Shown in pieces: positions 25,914 through 34,967 of a DNA stretch of 64,000 nucleotides. Made by a program: the position numbers and the translations under genes. Each line of letters starts with the position of its first letter. Within the stretch, counting starts at the first letter, position 1. The DNA is taken from contig NZ_JAZLIO010000009.1 of assembly GCF_045617425.1 (NCBI RefSeq), forward strand, positions 434,001 through 498,000, given 5' to 3'. This stretch comes from Carnobacterium_B sp045617425 (GTDB lineage: Bacteria > Bacillota > Bacilli > Lactobacillales > Carnobacteriaceae). Below the pieces are notes generated by a model. The model ran no database searches. It was not told where the DNA came from and was given only the letters and a program-made list of their open reading frames with translations.

Positions 25914-26901
25914 CTTGTTCGCCTCTTCTCAAGTAAATCTCGCCTTTTTCATCTAAGCGGCGTATCACTGTCACAATGCGTTGTTGAGCTTCCTCAACCG
26001 CTGATAAGCGAGTAGGTCCCATAAATTGCAGATCTTCTTTAAGCGTTTCAACCGCACGTGAAGAAAGGTTGGTATAAACAAAATTCTTGATTTCATCCGA
26101 CACGCCTTTAAGTGCCAATGCCAAATCGTCATTCTTAACATCTCTAAGAACTTTTTGTACATCGCCTTTTTCAAGTGTGATAATATCCTCGAATGTAAAT
26201 AGACTTGCTTTGATTTCTTCAGCCAATTCAGGTTGTTTTTGTTCCAATACACTGATGATATTTTTCTCTGTACTTCTTCCAACAGAATTTAAAATTTCTA
26301 CTAATGTACGAACGCCACCGACTGTTTCCAAATCATTTTCAATGTAATTAGAGAATTTGTTCTCAATAACTTTTTCAATCTTTTCAATAATAGCTGGAGA
26401 AGTGCTGGTGATTGTTCCAATTCTTTCAGCGATTTCCGACTGCAAATCGATTGGAAACTCAGCTAAAACCAATGCTGCTTTTTCAGGTTGCATGTAACAT
26501 AAAATCAATGCCACCGTTTGTGGTTGCTCATTGAGCAGCAGATTAGTCAATTGCTGCGGATCCGCTTTTCGCGCAATATTGAATGGTCGCTCACGCAGTT
26601 GAATTTGATTCAGCATATCGATGACTTCTTTGGCACGTTGCGGACCAATAGCCATATTCAATAGATTTTTAGCGTAATCAATTCCTCCATCGATCACGTA
26701 TTCTCTTGCTTGAGACATTTCGATAAATTCATTAATGACTGCATCCCGCTCTTCTGGGTTCACATAGTCAATATTGGCTATTTCATAACTTACTTTTTGA
26801 ATATAGCTGTCTGGCAAACTTTTCATAATTTTGGCTGCCGTTTCTGAGCCTAGAGATATCAGCAATATAGCCGCTTTTTTTAACCCGTCTACTTCTTTCA
26901 T
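25897..26901 (-). CDS. fliG: Flagellar motor switch protein FliG
   Basis: 334 residues; torque ring protein linking the MS-ring (FliF) to FliM. N-terminal KKAAILLISLGSETAAKIMKSL, middle domain EQPQTVALILCYMQPEKAALVL containing the EHPQ-like FliM site as NEQPQT, and C-terminal charged torque helix near LEKGDVQKVLRDVKNDDLALALKG. Spaced 8 bases from fliF and overlapping fliH. Confidence 0.96.
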   Translation of the reverse strand: MKEVDGLKKAAILLISLGSETAAKIMKSLPDSYIQKVSYEIANIDYVNPEERDAVINEFIEMSQAREYVIDGGIDYAKNLLNMAIGPQRAKEVIDMLNQIQLRERPFNIARKADPQQLTNLLLNEQPQTVALILCYMQPEKAALVLAEFPIDLQSEIAERIGTITSTSPAIIEKIEKVIENKFSNYIENDLETVGGVRTLVEILNSVGRSTEKNIISVLEQKQPELAEEIKASLFTFEDIITLEKGDVQKVLRDVKNDDLALALKGVSDEIKNFVYTNLSSRAVETLKEDLQFMGPTRLSAVEEAQQRIVTVIRRLDEKGEIYLRRGEQDAIIS

Positions 26902-26909
26902 ATCTTCAC

Positions 26910-28484
26910 CTACTCATCCTTCATCCAAATTTTGATCAAGTCAGCCGCGCCTTCCGGACTTTCTTTCGCATAATCTCTTACTTTACTTTCTTTTTCAGAC
27001 ATATTTTTGTTTAGTTCTCTCTTCATGTCAGCTTTTTCTTTTGCTTTTCTTTCTTCCTCAGTTGGTCTTACCGGACGCACAGGTGCTGCGACTGGTTCAA
27101 GCTCTTCCTCATCAAAGAAATCCAGCTCATCTTCTTCATCATTTCGCTTACGTAACAAACGCAATAATACAATGAGAATAATGATAATGGCTAGTCCACC
27201 TGCTAGGTAAGGCCAATACCGAATAAGTGTAGCTTGAACACTACTCTTTAATTGTTCAGGTGTTGTTGTTTCCGTTACTTCAGTAGAGGTAGCAAAATCG
27301 ATACCTTGTATGGTAATCGTGTCACGTTCTTCAACTGAACCAATGGTAGTAGCCACAATTGCTTCAAGTGAGTCCTGATCTGCTGGACTTAAATTGCCGT
27401 CAAAAATAACCGAAGCGCTTAATTGTTCAACTTCTCCGGGTGCTTTGATGGTATTGGTTGTTTCTGAATTCAACTCATAATTCGTCGTACGATTATAGGT
27501 AGAGTTTCCACCTTCTTCGCCACTTTCAATTTGGTTGATACTATTTTCGAATCCTTCGCCTTCTTCGACATCAATCGTTCCGCCACCTGCAGAAACCGTT
27601 TCGCTTCGGACAGAAGAATCTCCATAGTTAATGATCTCACTTTCACTTGAATCAAAATTCATTTCCGCATTAACGGCAACCGTCATTTTATCCATTCCGT
27701 AAATCGGGCCCAATGTTTGAAGTAATTTTTGTTCCAATTCTTGTTCATAACTTTTAGTGATCGCTTGGTATTTACTAACTAGATCGGTCGCATTTAAATT
27801 TCCTTCATCTTCCAATGCCGTACTCAATAAATTACCTGCTGTATCCACAATTTTGATATTTTCTTTTGGTAGATTATCGACTGCTCCTGAAATTAGCGAA
27901 GCGATTCCTTGAACAGCAGACATCGGGATTTGAGACCCATTTATTGGTGTCAATACAATAGAAGCTGATGCTTTTGTTTGGTTTTCTTCATTTGTAAAAA
28001 CACTGTCTTCTGGTAGTGATAACATGACCTTTGCTTGTTCAATAGAGTCCAAGGCAGAAATGGAGCGTTCCAGCTCACCAGTGACAGCTCTTTGGTACAT
28101 GATTTTCCGATCTTCATCCGTCGCCATCATGCTGGTTTCGTCAAAAATTTCAAAACCGGTGTTACTTTTTGGCAGCATATCGTTTACAGCCAATTCAATT
28201 CTATATGTATCCACTTGGGATTGATCTATTAAAATCGTTGTTCCATCATCTTCTAGTTTATACTTGATACCTTTAGTCTTTATATCATTAACGATCGTAC
28301 CCGCATCAGCTTCTTCTAAATCAGAGAACAACGTGGCATATTCTACTTTTTGTGTATAATAGGTCAGCCCCATCACAATACTGACAACAAATATAAGAAC
28401 AAAAACGAGCCCAGTTTGTTTGCTTTTGCCTAGATTTTTCCAACCGTCTTTGATGCCAGTCCAGATTTTCTTCATTCCATCCAT
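26910..28484 (-). CDS. fliF: Flagellar MS-ring protein FliF
   Basis: About 524 residues. TM1 is at about 24-44 (GLVFVLIFVVSIVMGLTYY) and TM2 at about 425-447 (YLAGGLAIIIILIVLLRLL). Between them lie two ring-building domains including VKIVDTAGNLLS-like sequence and a low-complexity loop rich in E/G/N. The cytoplasmic tail binds FliG. The ATG at 28484 has the better distance from GAGGGAG; an ATG 9 bases upstream almost touches that site. Confidence 0.93.
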   Translation of the reverse strand: MDGMKKIWTGIKDGWKNLGKSKQTGLVFVLIFVVSIVMGLTYYTQKVEYATLFSDLEEADAGTIVNDIKTKGIKYKLEDDGTTILIDQSQVDTYRIELAVNDMLPKSNTGFEIFDETSMMATDEDRKIMYQRAVTGELERSISALDSIEQAKVMLSLPEDSVFTNEENQTKASASIVLTPINGSQIPMSAVQGIASLISGAVDNLPKENIKIVDTAGNLLSTALEDEGNLNATDLVSKYQAITKSYEQELEQKLLQTLGPIYGMDKMTVAVNAEMNFDSSESEIINYGDSSVRSETVSAGGGTIDVEEGEGFENSINQIESGEEGGNSTYNRTTNYELNSETTNTIKAPGEVEQLSASVIFDGNLSPADQDSLEAIVATTIGSVEERDTITIQGIDFATSTEVTETTTPEQLKSSVQATLIRYWPYLAGGLAIIIILIVLLRLLRKRNDEEDELDFFDEEELEPVAAPVRPVRPTEEERKAKEKADMKRELNKNMSEKESKVRDYAKESPEGAADLIKIWMKDE

Positions 28485-28511
28485 TATTAGCATAACTCCC
28501 TCAAAAACTCA

Positions 28512-28832
28512 TTAAAATTGCATGTTTTTTATTTCATTGTAAGCTTCTAAACCTTTATTTCTTAATTGTAAGGCTAATTCTAATGATAATTGCGCCTCAG
28601 ATGTTTGAATCATGACATTATGTAAATTATCTGTATTTCCAGTAATTAAATCTTGCACCCCTTGATTCGCTGCAACTTGTTGCTCATTTAGTGAACCCAT
28701 CGCGTTTTCTAGCATTCCTGAAAATGACGATAAACCTGTCGTTGCTTCACTTGATTGTTCATTCACTCCACTGGTTAGTCCCGTTTGAGCTGGCCCACTT
28801 ACCAAGCTGTTAAAAAGTGCATCTACATTCAT
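28512..28832 (-). CDS. fliE: Flagellar hook-basal body protein FliE
   Basis: 106-residue junction protein between MS-ring and rod. The C-terminal half carries the family pattern DNLHNVMIQTSEAQLSLELALQLRNKGLEAYNEIKNMQF. Standard order flgB-flgC-fliE-fliF. Confidence 0.92.
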   Translation of the reverse strand: MNVDALFNSLVSGPAQTGLTSGVNEQSSEATTGLSSFSGMLENAMGSLNEQQVAANQGVQDLITGNTDNLHNVMIQTSEAQLSLELALQLRNKGLEAYNEIKNMQF

Positions 28833-28858
28833 TTAAATTCTCCTCTAAACTCATTTTA

Positions 28859-29296
28859 TTATCCTATCGTGATTTGTAAGGCTTTAGACAGCATCTCTTT
28901 ACTGGCATTCATCGCTGTCACGTTGGCATCATACGTACGCAATGTCGTCATCATATCAATCATTTCATCAGCCATATTCACATTTGGCATCTGAACATAA
29001 CCTTCTTCATTAGCATCAGGATGTGTTGGATTGTACTCCATCACGATATCATCTGCATTTTCTCTAATTTCAGTTGGTTTGACACCAAAACTTTTTTCAG
29101 TACCTTGACCAGCTAAAGAGGTTTCAACTTGTTTAAAACTTTCTTCAAACACCACTTCTTTTTTTAAGTAAGGACCTTCACCGTCTTCTGTTCGCGTAGT
29201 ATTCACATTTGCAATATTTGTTGAAATCGTGTCTAACTTTAACCGTTCTAAACTTAATCCGCTCGCGTTTATCTGCATAGAATCAAAAATGGACAT
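28859..29296 (-). CDS. flgC: Flagellar basal-body rod protein FlgC
   Basis: 145 residues; N-terminal rod signature LDTISTNIANVNTTRTEDGEGPYLKKEVVF and C-terminus VQMPNVNMADEMIDMMTTLRTYDANVTAMNASK. Proximal rod subunit, located 28 bases from flgB. Confidence 0.94.
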   Translation of the reverse strand: MSIFDSMQINASGLSLERLKLDTISTNIANVNTTRTEDGEGPYLKKEVVFEESFKQVETSLAGQGTEKSFGVKPTEIRENADDIVMEYNPTHPDANEEGYVQMPNVNMADEMIDMMTTLRTYDANVTAMNASKEMLSKALQITIG

Positions 29297-29324
29297 TTTT
29301 ACACCTTCTTCATCATTTTTATTG

Positions 29325-29705
29325 CTACTTCGTAATTACACTACGCAACATGGAATATTTAGCGTTTAATTGAGTCACCAGCGAATTATAATAAATAGAA
29401 TTGCTAGCTTCTTCAGCCATTTCAATATCGATATCGACGTTATTGCCGTTTTCCTTCACCGAAGTATCGGTTCTTTTGGATACGACCGGTGTCACTTCAT
29501 TTAAATTTCCAAAACCGATATGTAAATCGTTCGTCTTTTCCATTGCTGTACCATTCGAAACATTTTTTAAAATACTTTCAAATTCGACTTTATTTACCTT
29601 GTAATCTGCCGTATTCACATTCGCGATATTACTTGAAATCATTTCTTGTCTCATGGACGCTGCATCTAATGCATTTTTCATTAAATTAAAAGTAGGGTCA
29701 TTCAT
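29325..29705 (-). CDS. flgB: Flagellar basal-body rod protein FlgB
   Basis: Proximal rod subunit and first gene of the long operon. The ATG at 29705 (126 residues, MNDPTFNLMKNALDAASMRQ) follows GGAGG at 8 bases; a longer frame to 29753 lacks such a site. The SNIANVNTADYKVNKVEFE segment is the axial signature and SIYYNSLVTQLNAKYSMLRSVI the C-terminal one. Confidence 0.93.
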   Translation of the reverse strand: MNDPTFNLMKNALDAASMRQEMISSNIANVNTADYKVNKVEFESILKNVSNGTAMEKTNDLHIGFGNLNEVTPVVSKRTDTSVKENGNNVDIDIEMAEEASNSIYYNSLVTQLNAKYSMLRSVITK

Positions 29706-30013
29706 TATCTTATCCTCCATAATTAATTTCTCATATTGCTCACTATTAGCCATTAGTTCTTAATCATTTTTTATTAATAAAATACACTTGTTATTAATTA
29801 TTATACGTCTTTTATTGATATTTCTGGGTAACTATTCATGTATATCAACACTTAGAAAGTATATCCTTTTTTTTTTTATTCAGCAATAGACTTTACACAA
29901 ACATTACGTTCATAAAAACACAAGATTGTATTTTTATTGAAAATGAGGTTTTTCTAAGACTTTTTTTTTTAGTTTGAACATCAAAGAAAAACGCTATCAA
30001 ACACTAATCCGCG

Positions 30014-30042
30014 CAAAAAAACCTCACTTTTTTTAAGTAAGG
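30014..30042 (-). terminator. Terminator downstream of fliS
   Basis: On the - strand CCTTACTT, A-rich loop, AAGTGAGG (one G-U pair), then TTTTTTT. Separates the fliS message from the flgB operon. Confidence 0.8.
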
Positions 30043-30097
30043 CAGAAGAGATCTATTCAATTTACAGATATATTTCATTTGTTTTAAAAATGTGTCT

Positions 30098-30121
30098 AAA
30101 AATCAACAAATGTTGGTTTTT
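30098..30121 (-). terminator. First, weaker terminator right after fliS
   Basis: AAAACCAAC / GTTGATTTT hairpin with a short T-run, 6 bases after the fliS stop. Confidence 0.55.
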
Positions 30122-30126
30122 ATATT

Positions 30127-30492
30127 TCACTCAATTTCGATCCAAGCATCCCGTAATTCCTCAACTAATTTACGACTGCGTTGGACGTCTTCAACATTTT
30201 TCGATAGATTTGATTTGATCAATTCGCTAGCGATGTATTCATACATGCGAAAAAGGTTTTCAGCAACTTCTCCACCTTTTTCAAAGTCTAACGTATTCAT
30301 TAACTCCGCTATAATATCCTGTGCTTTGATCAATACTTGATTTGTTTTCTCAATATTCTTTTCAGCAATACTAATTTCAGCTAATTTCAAATTTTTGATG
30401 CAACCTTCATATAAAAGGACAATCAATTTTTTTGGAGATGCATTTAAAATTTGATTTTCTTTATAAATCGCTGATCCATTTTTTTGGTACAT
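30127..30492 (-). CDS. fliS: Flagellin chaperone FliS
   Basis: 121-residue helical chaperone that keeps flagellin unfolded for export. Family patterns present: QNQILNASPKKLIVLLYEGCIKNLKLAE-like N-terminal helix with the ILNASP motif, and LDFEKGGEVAENLFRMYEYIASEL. Last gene of flaG-fliD-fliT-fliS, then two terminators. Confidence 0.93.
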   Translation of the reverse strand: MYQKNGSAIYKENQILNASPKKLIVLLYEGCIKNLKLAEISIAEKNIEKTNQVLIKAQDIIAELMNTLDFEKGGEVAENLFRMYEYIASELIKSNLSKNVEDVQRSRKLVEELRDAWIEIE

Positions 30493-30526
30493 TGTTTTTA
30501 CCTCCTGCTATTCAAACTAGTTGTTA

Positions 30527-30892
30527 CTAGATACCTCTGTCTACAAATACCGGAGCGCGTTGCACTGACATATAATTATCTCTAACTTTATTTTTTTGAT
30601 TGATTTGTTTCATTTTATTCATCAAGCTTATTTTTTCGCCACGAATAGCAGCAATCATTTGTTGTTGTTTCGGAATGATCACAGTAAGAAGTTGTTTTTC
30701 GATTGAAGTGTACTGGAATGCTTCATCTTCACTTAACTGCTGCTCAATTTTTTTTAATCGATCCATGTTTTGTTCATTCTCAGATATCAATGTTACAGCT
30801 TCTTCTGCACTGCCATTCCATGAATCCAGCAAATTTTTAATATTTTCCAATACATCCGTTCGAAGTTTAGCCCATTGAGTATCGGTTGTCAT
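30527..30892 (-). CDS. FliT-like flagellar chaperone candidate
   Basis: 121 residues, predicted all-helical, rich in charged residues and no membrane segment. No strong motif that I recognise. It lies between fliD and fliS, the usual place of the FliD chaperone FliT, and has the right size and composition. It ends with an unusual RAPVFVDRGI tail. Function is inferred from position. Confidence 0.6.
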   Translation of the reverse strand: MTTDTQWAKLRTDVLENIKNLLDSWNGSAEEAVTLISENEQNMDRLKKIEQQLSEDEAFQYTSIEKQLLTVIIPKQQQMIAAIRGEKISLMNKMKQINQKNKVRDNYMSVQRAPVFVDRGI

Positions 30893-30937
30893 AGTGAGAC
30901 CTCCTCTATTCTTTATTATCTTAAGTAGACTTATCTT

Positions 30938-32422
30938 TTAGGTAGTTGTGCTAAATTGACTTTGCAGGTAAGCTAGTTGCGATTCTGCTTCCATCATAGC
31001 TGTATCTAAGCGGGTAAACATAGCAACGTAATTTTCACGTTTTTTCACTAGACGCTCATTGAATTTTGTAATGCTACTAGAAAGGTCTTTTAATGATTTA
31101 TCATAGGTGTTCGATTTAGTCGCAATAATACCAGTTTTTTCTGAAATATACGTGTCTATTAAAGAACGCATTTTTTGAGCCATACCGACTTCGGTTTCAG
31201 TAGTTATAGTTGTTGGATTGCCATTCTCATCTACTCCTGTTGTTTCAGTTGAAGTCGTTTGGAACAACAGTTTTTTTACCGCTGTTGGATCATCTTTTAA
31301 TGCTGTTTTCAATTTCTCTGTATCAAGTGAGGCCTTACCATATCGGTCTACTGAAATACCCACTGCTTCTAAGTTATTGTATGCAACATTTCCAGTATTT
31401 GCGGCTCCAGTCATTAAAGAGCGCAAACTTGATTGTAATCGCATTAAAGAACTGTCCCCAACTAATGCTCCAGTAGTATTGCTTTCAGCAGAAGGATCGC
31501 CAACATCTAATTGATCACCAATAAAATCTAAAGTTGAATTGTATTGATCTACAAATTCCTGAAATGCTTTTACTGACATATCTGTATCTTCTTTAATGCC
31601 AATAGTAATAGGCTTAGAGGCTTCCGTTACGCCTTTTAGTTCAAGTGTTAAACCTTCGACAGCATCGGTGATACTATTCGTATCGCGAGTCATTTCAATA
31701 CCATCTATTTTAAGTATCGCTGACTGTCCAGCTACTTGTTTTGAGCTTGCTCCTAACCCTAGTTCATCAACCATACTGCCCGTATCTGTTTTGCCCCCAG
31801 CAGTTAATGTACCTTCAAACGACATTGTGCGTTCACCCATTTTACTATCTGTCATAACAATTCGGTTATCAACAATTTTGGCTTGTATACCCGTTTCTTT
31901 TGACACTTCATTGATCTTGCTAACGATATCTTTCAAGCTGTCTTTTTCTAAAATTTTAATTTCAAATCCTATTTTAGGCGTTTCACCATCTACTTCTGGA
32001 CCAGCTTTTTCGTGATTTATAATAGTAAATGTTCCAGTTAGCCCTAAACTTTCTTTAATTGTTTTTCCAGCAGCTGAGCTAACAACACCTGATGTTGTTT
32101 GGGTTGCAGTTGCTAATCGAGATACTTCAATGCTGTAATCACTTGCTGTTGAATCAGTGTTGGCCGTAATGCCTACTTTACTTTCGTCACTGGATGTTGC
32201 TAGTTTTGATTGGAAGGTTTTATCCTCTCCAAGAGTGCCTAGCTTTGTAAACAAACTATCTAAACGTGTGTTGATGTCTTTCCATGCATTTTTTTCTGCT
32301 GTAATGCTTGTTTGCTTATTTGTATATTGAACAAGTTTACCAGATTCGGCTTCAATCATTGAGTCAATTGTTGCTGAATCGATACCGGAATACGATCCTA
32401 AAAAACTAATACTACCAGCCAT
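30938..32422 (-). CDS. fliD: Flagellar filament cap protein FliD
   Basis: 494 residues; forms the pentamer cap that folds flagellin at the filament tip. N-terminal FLGSYSGIDSATIDSMIEAE is the FliD signature; the middle is a variable T/S-rich domain (about 180-300) and the C-terminal coiled coil (KEKKENYVAMFTRLDTAMMEAESQLAYLQSQF-like) completes the family pattern. Follows flaG by 4 bases. Confidence 0.93.
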   Translation of the reverse strand: MAGSISFLGSYSGIDSATIDSMIEAESGKLVQYTNKQTSITAEKNAWKDINTRLDSLFTKLGTLGEDKTFQSKLATSSDESKVGITANTDSTASDYSIEVSRLATATQTTSGVVSSAAGKTIKESLGLTGTFTIINHEKAGPEVDGETPKIGFEIKILEKDSLKDIVSKINEVSKETGIQAKIVDNRIVMTDSKMGERTMSFEGTLTAGGKTDTGSMVDELGLGASSKQVAGQSAILKIDGIEMTRDTNSITDAVEGLTLELKGVTEASKPITIGIKEDTDMSVKAFQEFVDQYNSTLDFIGDQLDVGDPSAESNTTGALVGDSSLMRLQSSLRSLMTGAANTGNVAYNNLEAVGISVDRYGKASLDTEKLKTALKDDPTAVKKLLFQTTSTETTGVDENGNPTTITTETEVGMAQKMRSLIDTYISEKTGIIATKSNTYDKSLKDLSSSITKFNERLVKKRENYVAMFTRLDTAMMEAESQLAYLQSQFSTTT

Positions 32423-32426
32423 TATT

Positions 32427-32813
32427 TCACTCCTTTCGATCTATTACGATTCCTGCCATGTCCCAAATGCCCGCAATAACATCAAGCATTTTTTCTGGAG
32501 GAATCTCTTTTACCACTTCTTCTGTTTGTTTATCGACCAATCTAACAACTGTTCTACCTGTACCTTCGTGCACTTTAAAATCAAATTGTGTATTTAGTCC
32601 CAATAAGAACTGATTGGCTTTTTCTATAGATAGTTCCAGTTCTTCTTTAGATATTTCAGAAACGATTATAGGTTCCTTTATTTCTTTTGTATCTGACTTT
32701 TCTTTTATGTAAGAATTTTGTATACCCGATTGATGGATTGTATTCGATTCTACCTGACGAATTTGAAGAGATTTAGTGACAGCTTGTATAATATCCATAT
32801 CTGACAACTCCAT
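32427..32813 (-). CDS. flaG: FlaG family protein
   Basis: 128 residues. The C-terminal domain has the FlaG pattern LNTQFDFKVHEGTGRTVVRLVDKQTEEVVKEIPPEKMLDV. FlaG proteins influence filament length and are usually next to fliD, as here. The first 55 residues are poorly conserved. Confidence 0.88.
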   Translation of the reverse strand: MELSDMDIIQAVTKSLQIRQVESNTIHQSGIQNSYIKEKSDTKEIKEPIIVSEISKEELELSIEKANQFLLGLNTQFDFKVHEGTGRTVVRLVDKQTEEVVKEIPPEKMLDVIAGIWDMAGIVIDRKE

Positions 32814-32842
32814 TTCTCAACATCATATAGTTTACTATAAAT

Positions 32843-32867
32843 AAAAAACCGGCACAATGCCGGCTTT
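32843..32867 (-). terminator. Terminator after the first flagellin gene
   Basis: CCGGCA / TGCCGG stem flanked by A/T tracts, with TTTTTTAT following on the - strand, about 30 bases past the flagellin stop. flaG starts a further 30 bases on, so flaG-fliD may rely on partial readthrough. Confidence 0.8.
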
Positions 32868-32896
32868 TATCGTGCTTCAAAGTCTTTAAACAATTA

Positions 32897-33769
32897 TTAT
32901 TGTAATAATTGTAGAACACCTTGAGGCATTTGGTTAGCTTGAGCCAACATTGCTGTTGAAGCTTGAGAAAGAATGTTTGATTTAGTAAAGCTCATCATTT
33001 CTTCAGCCATATCTACGTCAGTAATACGAGAATTTGCTTCTGAAAGGTTTTCTTTTGTTGTAGCTAAGTTAGAAACAGTGTGGTCTAAACGATTTTGTGT
33101 TGCACCTAAATTTGCACGTTCTGTTGATACTGAACTAATTGCATTATCAAGTTTTCCAATAACTGTATCAAAGTCAGCTGCTGTTAATGTCCCCGTAGAA
33201 ACATCCAATTTATCTGTTGGATCTAATGTACCATCAGTAACAGTTCCGATTTCAAGAGATGCAGCTGTCATATCTGCAACTTTTAATGTAATATCTTGTC
33301 CTTTGTTAGCTCCAATTTGGAAAGTAAAACTGCTACCTTCTCCTGCAGTTCCTCCTTCTTTCAACAATTTCTTACCATTAAATTCTGTTTGGTTTGCAAT
33401 ACGATCAACTTCTAAGGTTAGTGAATCCATTTCTTTTTGGATTGCTCCTCTATCTTCAGAAGTATTTGTATCATTCTTCGCTTGAACAGCTAAATCACGC
33501 ATACGGTTTAAGATGCTGTGTGTTTCTGTTAATCCACCTTCAGCTGTTTGGATCAATGAAATTCCATCTTGAGCGTTACGTGAAGCTTGATTCATCCCAC
33601 TGATTTGATTTTTCATTTTTTCAGAAATTGCTAAACCTGCTGCATCATCCCCAGCTTTATTGATGCGTAGTCCAGATGATAATTTAGCTAATGAACTGCT
33701 TTTTGAAGCATTAGCTGAAGTTAGTTGAGAGTAAGTATTCATTGCTGCTGTGTTTGTATTGATTCTCAT
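32897..33769 (-). CDS. Flagellin
   Basis: Filament subunit of 290 residues, lacking large outer D2/D3 domains. The N-terminal D0/D1 is canonical (MRINTNTAAMNTYSQL, SSGLRINKAGDDAAGLAISEKM, NAQDGISLIQTAEG) and the C-terminal D0 ends MLAQANQMPQGVLQLLQ. The start at 33769 is set by AGGAGG 9 bases upstream. First ~90 and last ~75 residues are almost the same as the neighbouring flagellin; only the centre (about 145-215) differs. A sigma-D promoter precedes it. Confidence 0.96.
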   Translation of the reverse strand: MRINTNTAAMNTYSQLTSANASKSSSLAKLSSGLRINKAGDDAAGLAISEKMKNQISGMNQASRNAQDGISLIQTAEGGLTETHSILNRMRDLAVQAKNDTNTSEDRGAIQKEMDSLTLEVDRIANQTEFNGKKLLKEGGTAGEGSSFTFQIGANKGQDITLKVADMTAASLEIGTVTDGTLDPTDKLDVSTGTLTAADFDTVIGKLDNAISSVSTERANLGATQNRLDHTVSNLATTKENLSEANSRITDVDMAEEMMSFTKSNILSQASTAMLAQANQMPQGVLQLLQ

Positions 33770-33815
33770 TATGTTATTCCTCCTAAGTTTAAAATTCAAT
33801 TGCTTTTCTTGGTTT

Positions 33816-33841
33816 ATATCGGACGATTTTTAGCTTCGTTA
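33816..33841 (-). promoter_or_regulatory. Sigma-D promoter of the first flagellin gene
   Basis: TAAC (33841-33838), 14-base spacer, TCCGATAT (33823-33816) on the - strand, 47 bases before the ATG. Confidence 0.75.
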
Positions 33842-33900
33842 ATATAAAAATTGAAATAAAAATTATTTCAATTTTTATACTTGTTGACTGATTAAAATTT

Positions 33901-34752
33901 TTATTGTAATAATTGTAGTACGCCTTGAGGCATTTGATTAGCTTGTGCCAACATTGCTGTTGAAGCTTGAGAAAGGATATTTGATTTAGTGAAGCTCATC
34001 ATTTCTTCAGCCATATCTACATCAGTAATACGAGAATTTGCCTCTGAAAGGTTTTCTTTAGTTGTAGCTAAATTAGAAACTGTGTGGTCTAAACGGTTTT
34101 GTGTTGCACCTAAATTTGCACGTTCTGTTGATACTGAACTAATTGCTGTATCTAAATCTTCAATAACTTGATCAAAATCAGCTGCTGCAGTCGATACATC
34201 TGGACCAGTCATTGTGTCGCCTGTACCCGTACCTACTCCTAATTCACTAGCTGTCATATTAGATATACTTAGCGTAATATCTTGCCCTTTGTTAGCACCG
34301 ATTTGGAAAGTGAAGCTAGTACCACTAGTACCATCATCTGCAGTTAATAATTTTTTCCCGTTAAACTCTGTCTGATTTGCAATGCGGTCTACTTCTTTAG
34401 TAAGAGAATCCATTTCTTTTTGGATAGCTCCTCTATCTTCGTCAGTATTCGTATCATTTTTAGACTGAACAGCTAAATCACGCATACGATTTAAGATGCT
34501 GTGTGTTTCTGTTAATCCACCCTCAGCTGTTTGAATCAATGAAATGCCATCTTGAGCGTTACGTGAAGCTTGATTCATACCGCTGATTTGATTTTTCATT
34601 TTTTCTGAGATTGCTAATCCTGCTGCATCATCCCCAGCTTTATTGATGCGTAATCCTGATGATAGTTTAGCTAATGAGCTGCTTTTTGAAGCGTTAGCTG
34701 ATGTTAATTGAGAGTAAGTATTCATTGCTGCTGTATTTGTATTGATTCTCAT
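33901..34752 (-). CDS. Flagellin, second copy
   Basis: 283 residues, same architecture as the neighbouring flagellin, with identical N-terminal D0/D1 and C-terminal D0 segments. The central segment (about 145-210; DDGTSGTSFTFQIG, then a T/G-rich stretch) is 7 residues shorter. It has its own AGGAGG site and two sigma-D type promoters upstream, so it may be the more strongly expressed copy. The sharing pattern suggests recombination between copies. Confidence 0.96.
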   Translation of the reverse strand: MRINTNTAAMNTYSQLTSANASKSSSLAKLSSGLRINKAGDDAAGLAISEKMKNQISGMNQASRNAQDGISLIQTAEGGLTETHSILNRMRDLAVQSKNDTNTDEDRGAIQKEMDSLTKEVDRIANQTEFNGKKLLTADDGTSGTSFTFQIGANKGQDITLSISNMTASELGVGTGTGDTMTGPDVSTAAADFDQVIEDLDTAISSVSTERANLGATQNRLDHTVSNLATTKENLSEANSRITDVDMAEEMMSFTKSNILSQASTAMLAQANQMPQGVLQLLQ

Positions 34753-34804
34753 GTTGTATTTCCTCCTAAATTCTATTTTGTGAAGGTGTTGCCTTCTACA
34801 TCTT

Positions 34805-34831
34805 ATATCGGTATGTTTCTTTATCTATTAA
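34805..34831 (-). promoter_or_regulatory. Sigma-D promoter, proximal, of the second flagellin gene
   Basis: TTAA/TAAT at 34831-34827, about 15-base spacer, ACCGATAT at 34812-34805 on the - strand; 53 bases before the ATG. Confidence 0.7.
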
Positions 34832-34893
34832 GCTTTTTTTCTATGTTACTTAACAATCATGCTTTATTTAAATAAGCTTGCCTTATATTTCTT

Positions 34894-34920
34894 ATATCGG
34901 CAGAGCAGATTAAGAGTTAA
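34894..34920 (-). promoter_or_regulatory. Sigma-D promoter, distal, of the second flagellin gene
   Basis: TTAA (34920-34917), 15-base spacer, and an exact GCCGATAT (34901-34894) on the - strand. It would give a leader of about 135 bases. Confidence 0.7.
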
Positions 34921-34940
34921 GTCTTTTTTATGAATTAAAT

Positions 34941-34967
34941 AAAAAAAAGACTATCTCAAAGATAGTC
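34941..34967 (-). terminator. Terminator overlapping the end of flgL
   Basis: GACTATCT / AGATAGTC stem followed by eight T on the - strand. The flgL stop codon lies inside the stem and loop. Confidence 0.85.

Larger units (their letters stand above)
29706..30126. promoter_or_regulatory. Gap between fliS and flgB with flgB operon promoter region
   Basis: About 420 bases of A+T-rich sequence. On the - strand TATAAT occurs at 29805-29800, about 95 bases before flgB, without a convincing -35 box. No CCGATA element is present, so the basal-body operon seems not to depend on sigma-D. Two terminator hairpins that close the fliS transcript lie at the right end. No protein-coding gene is seen. Confidence 0.5.
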
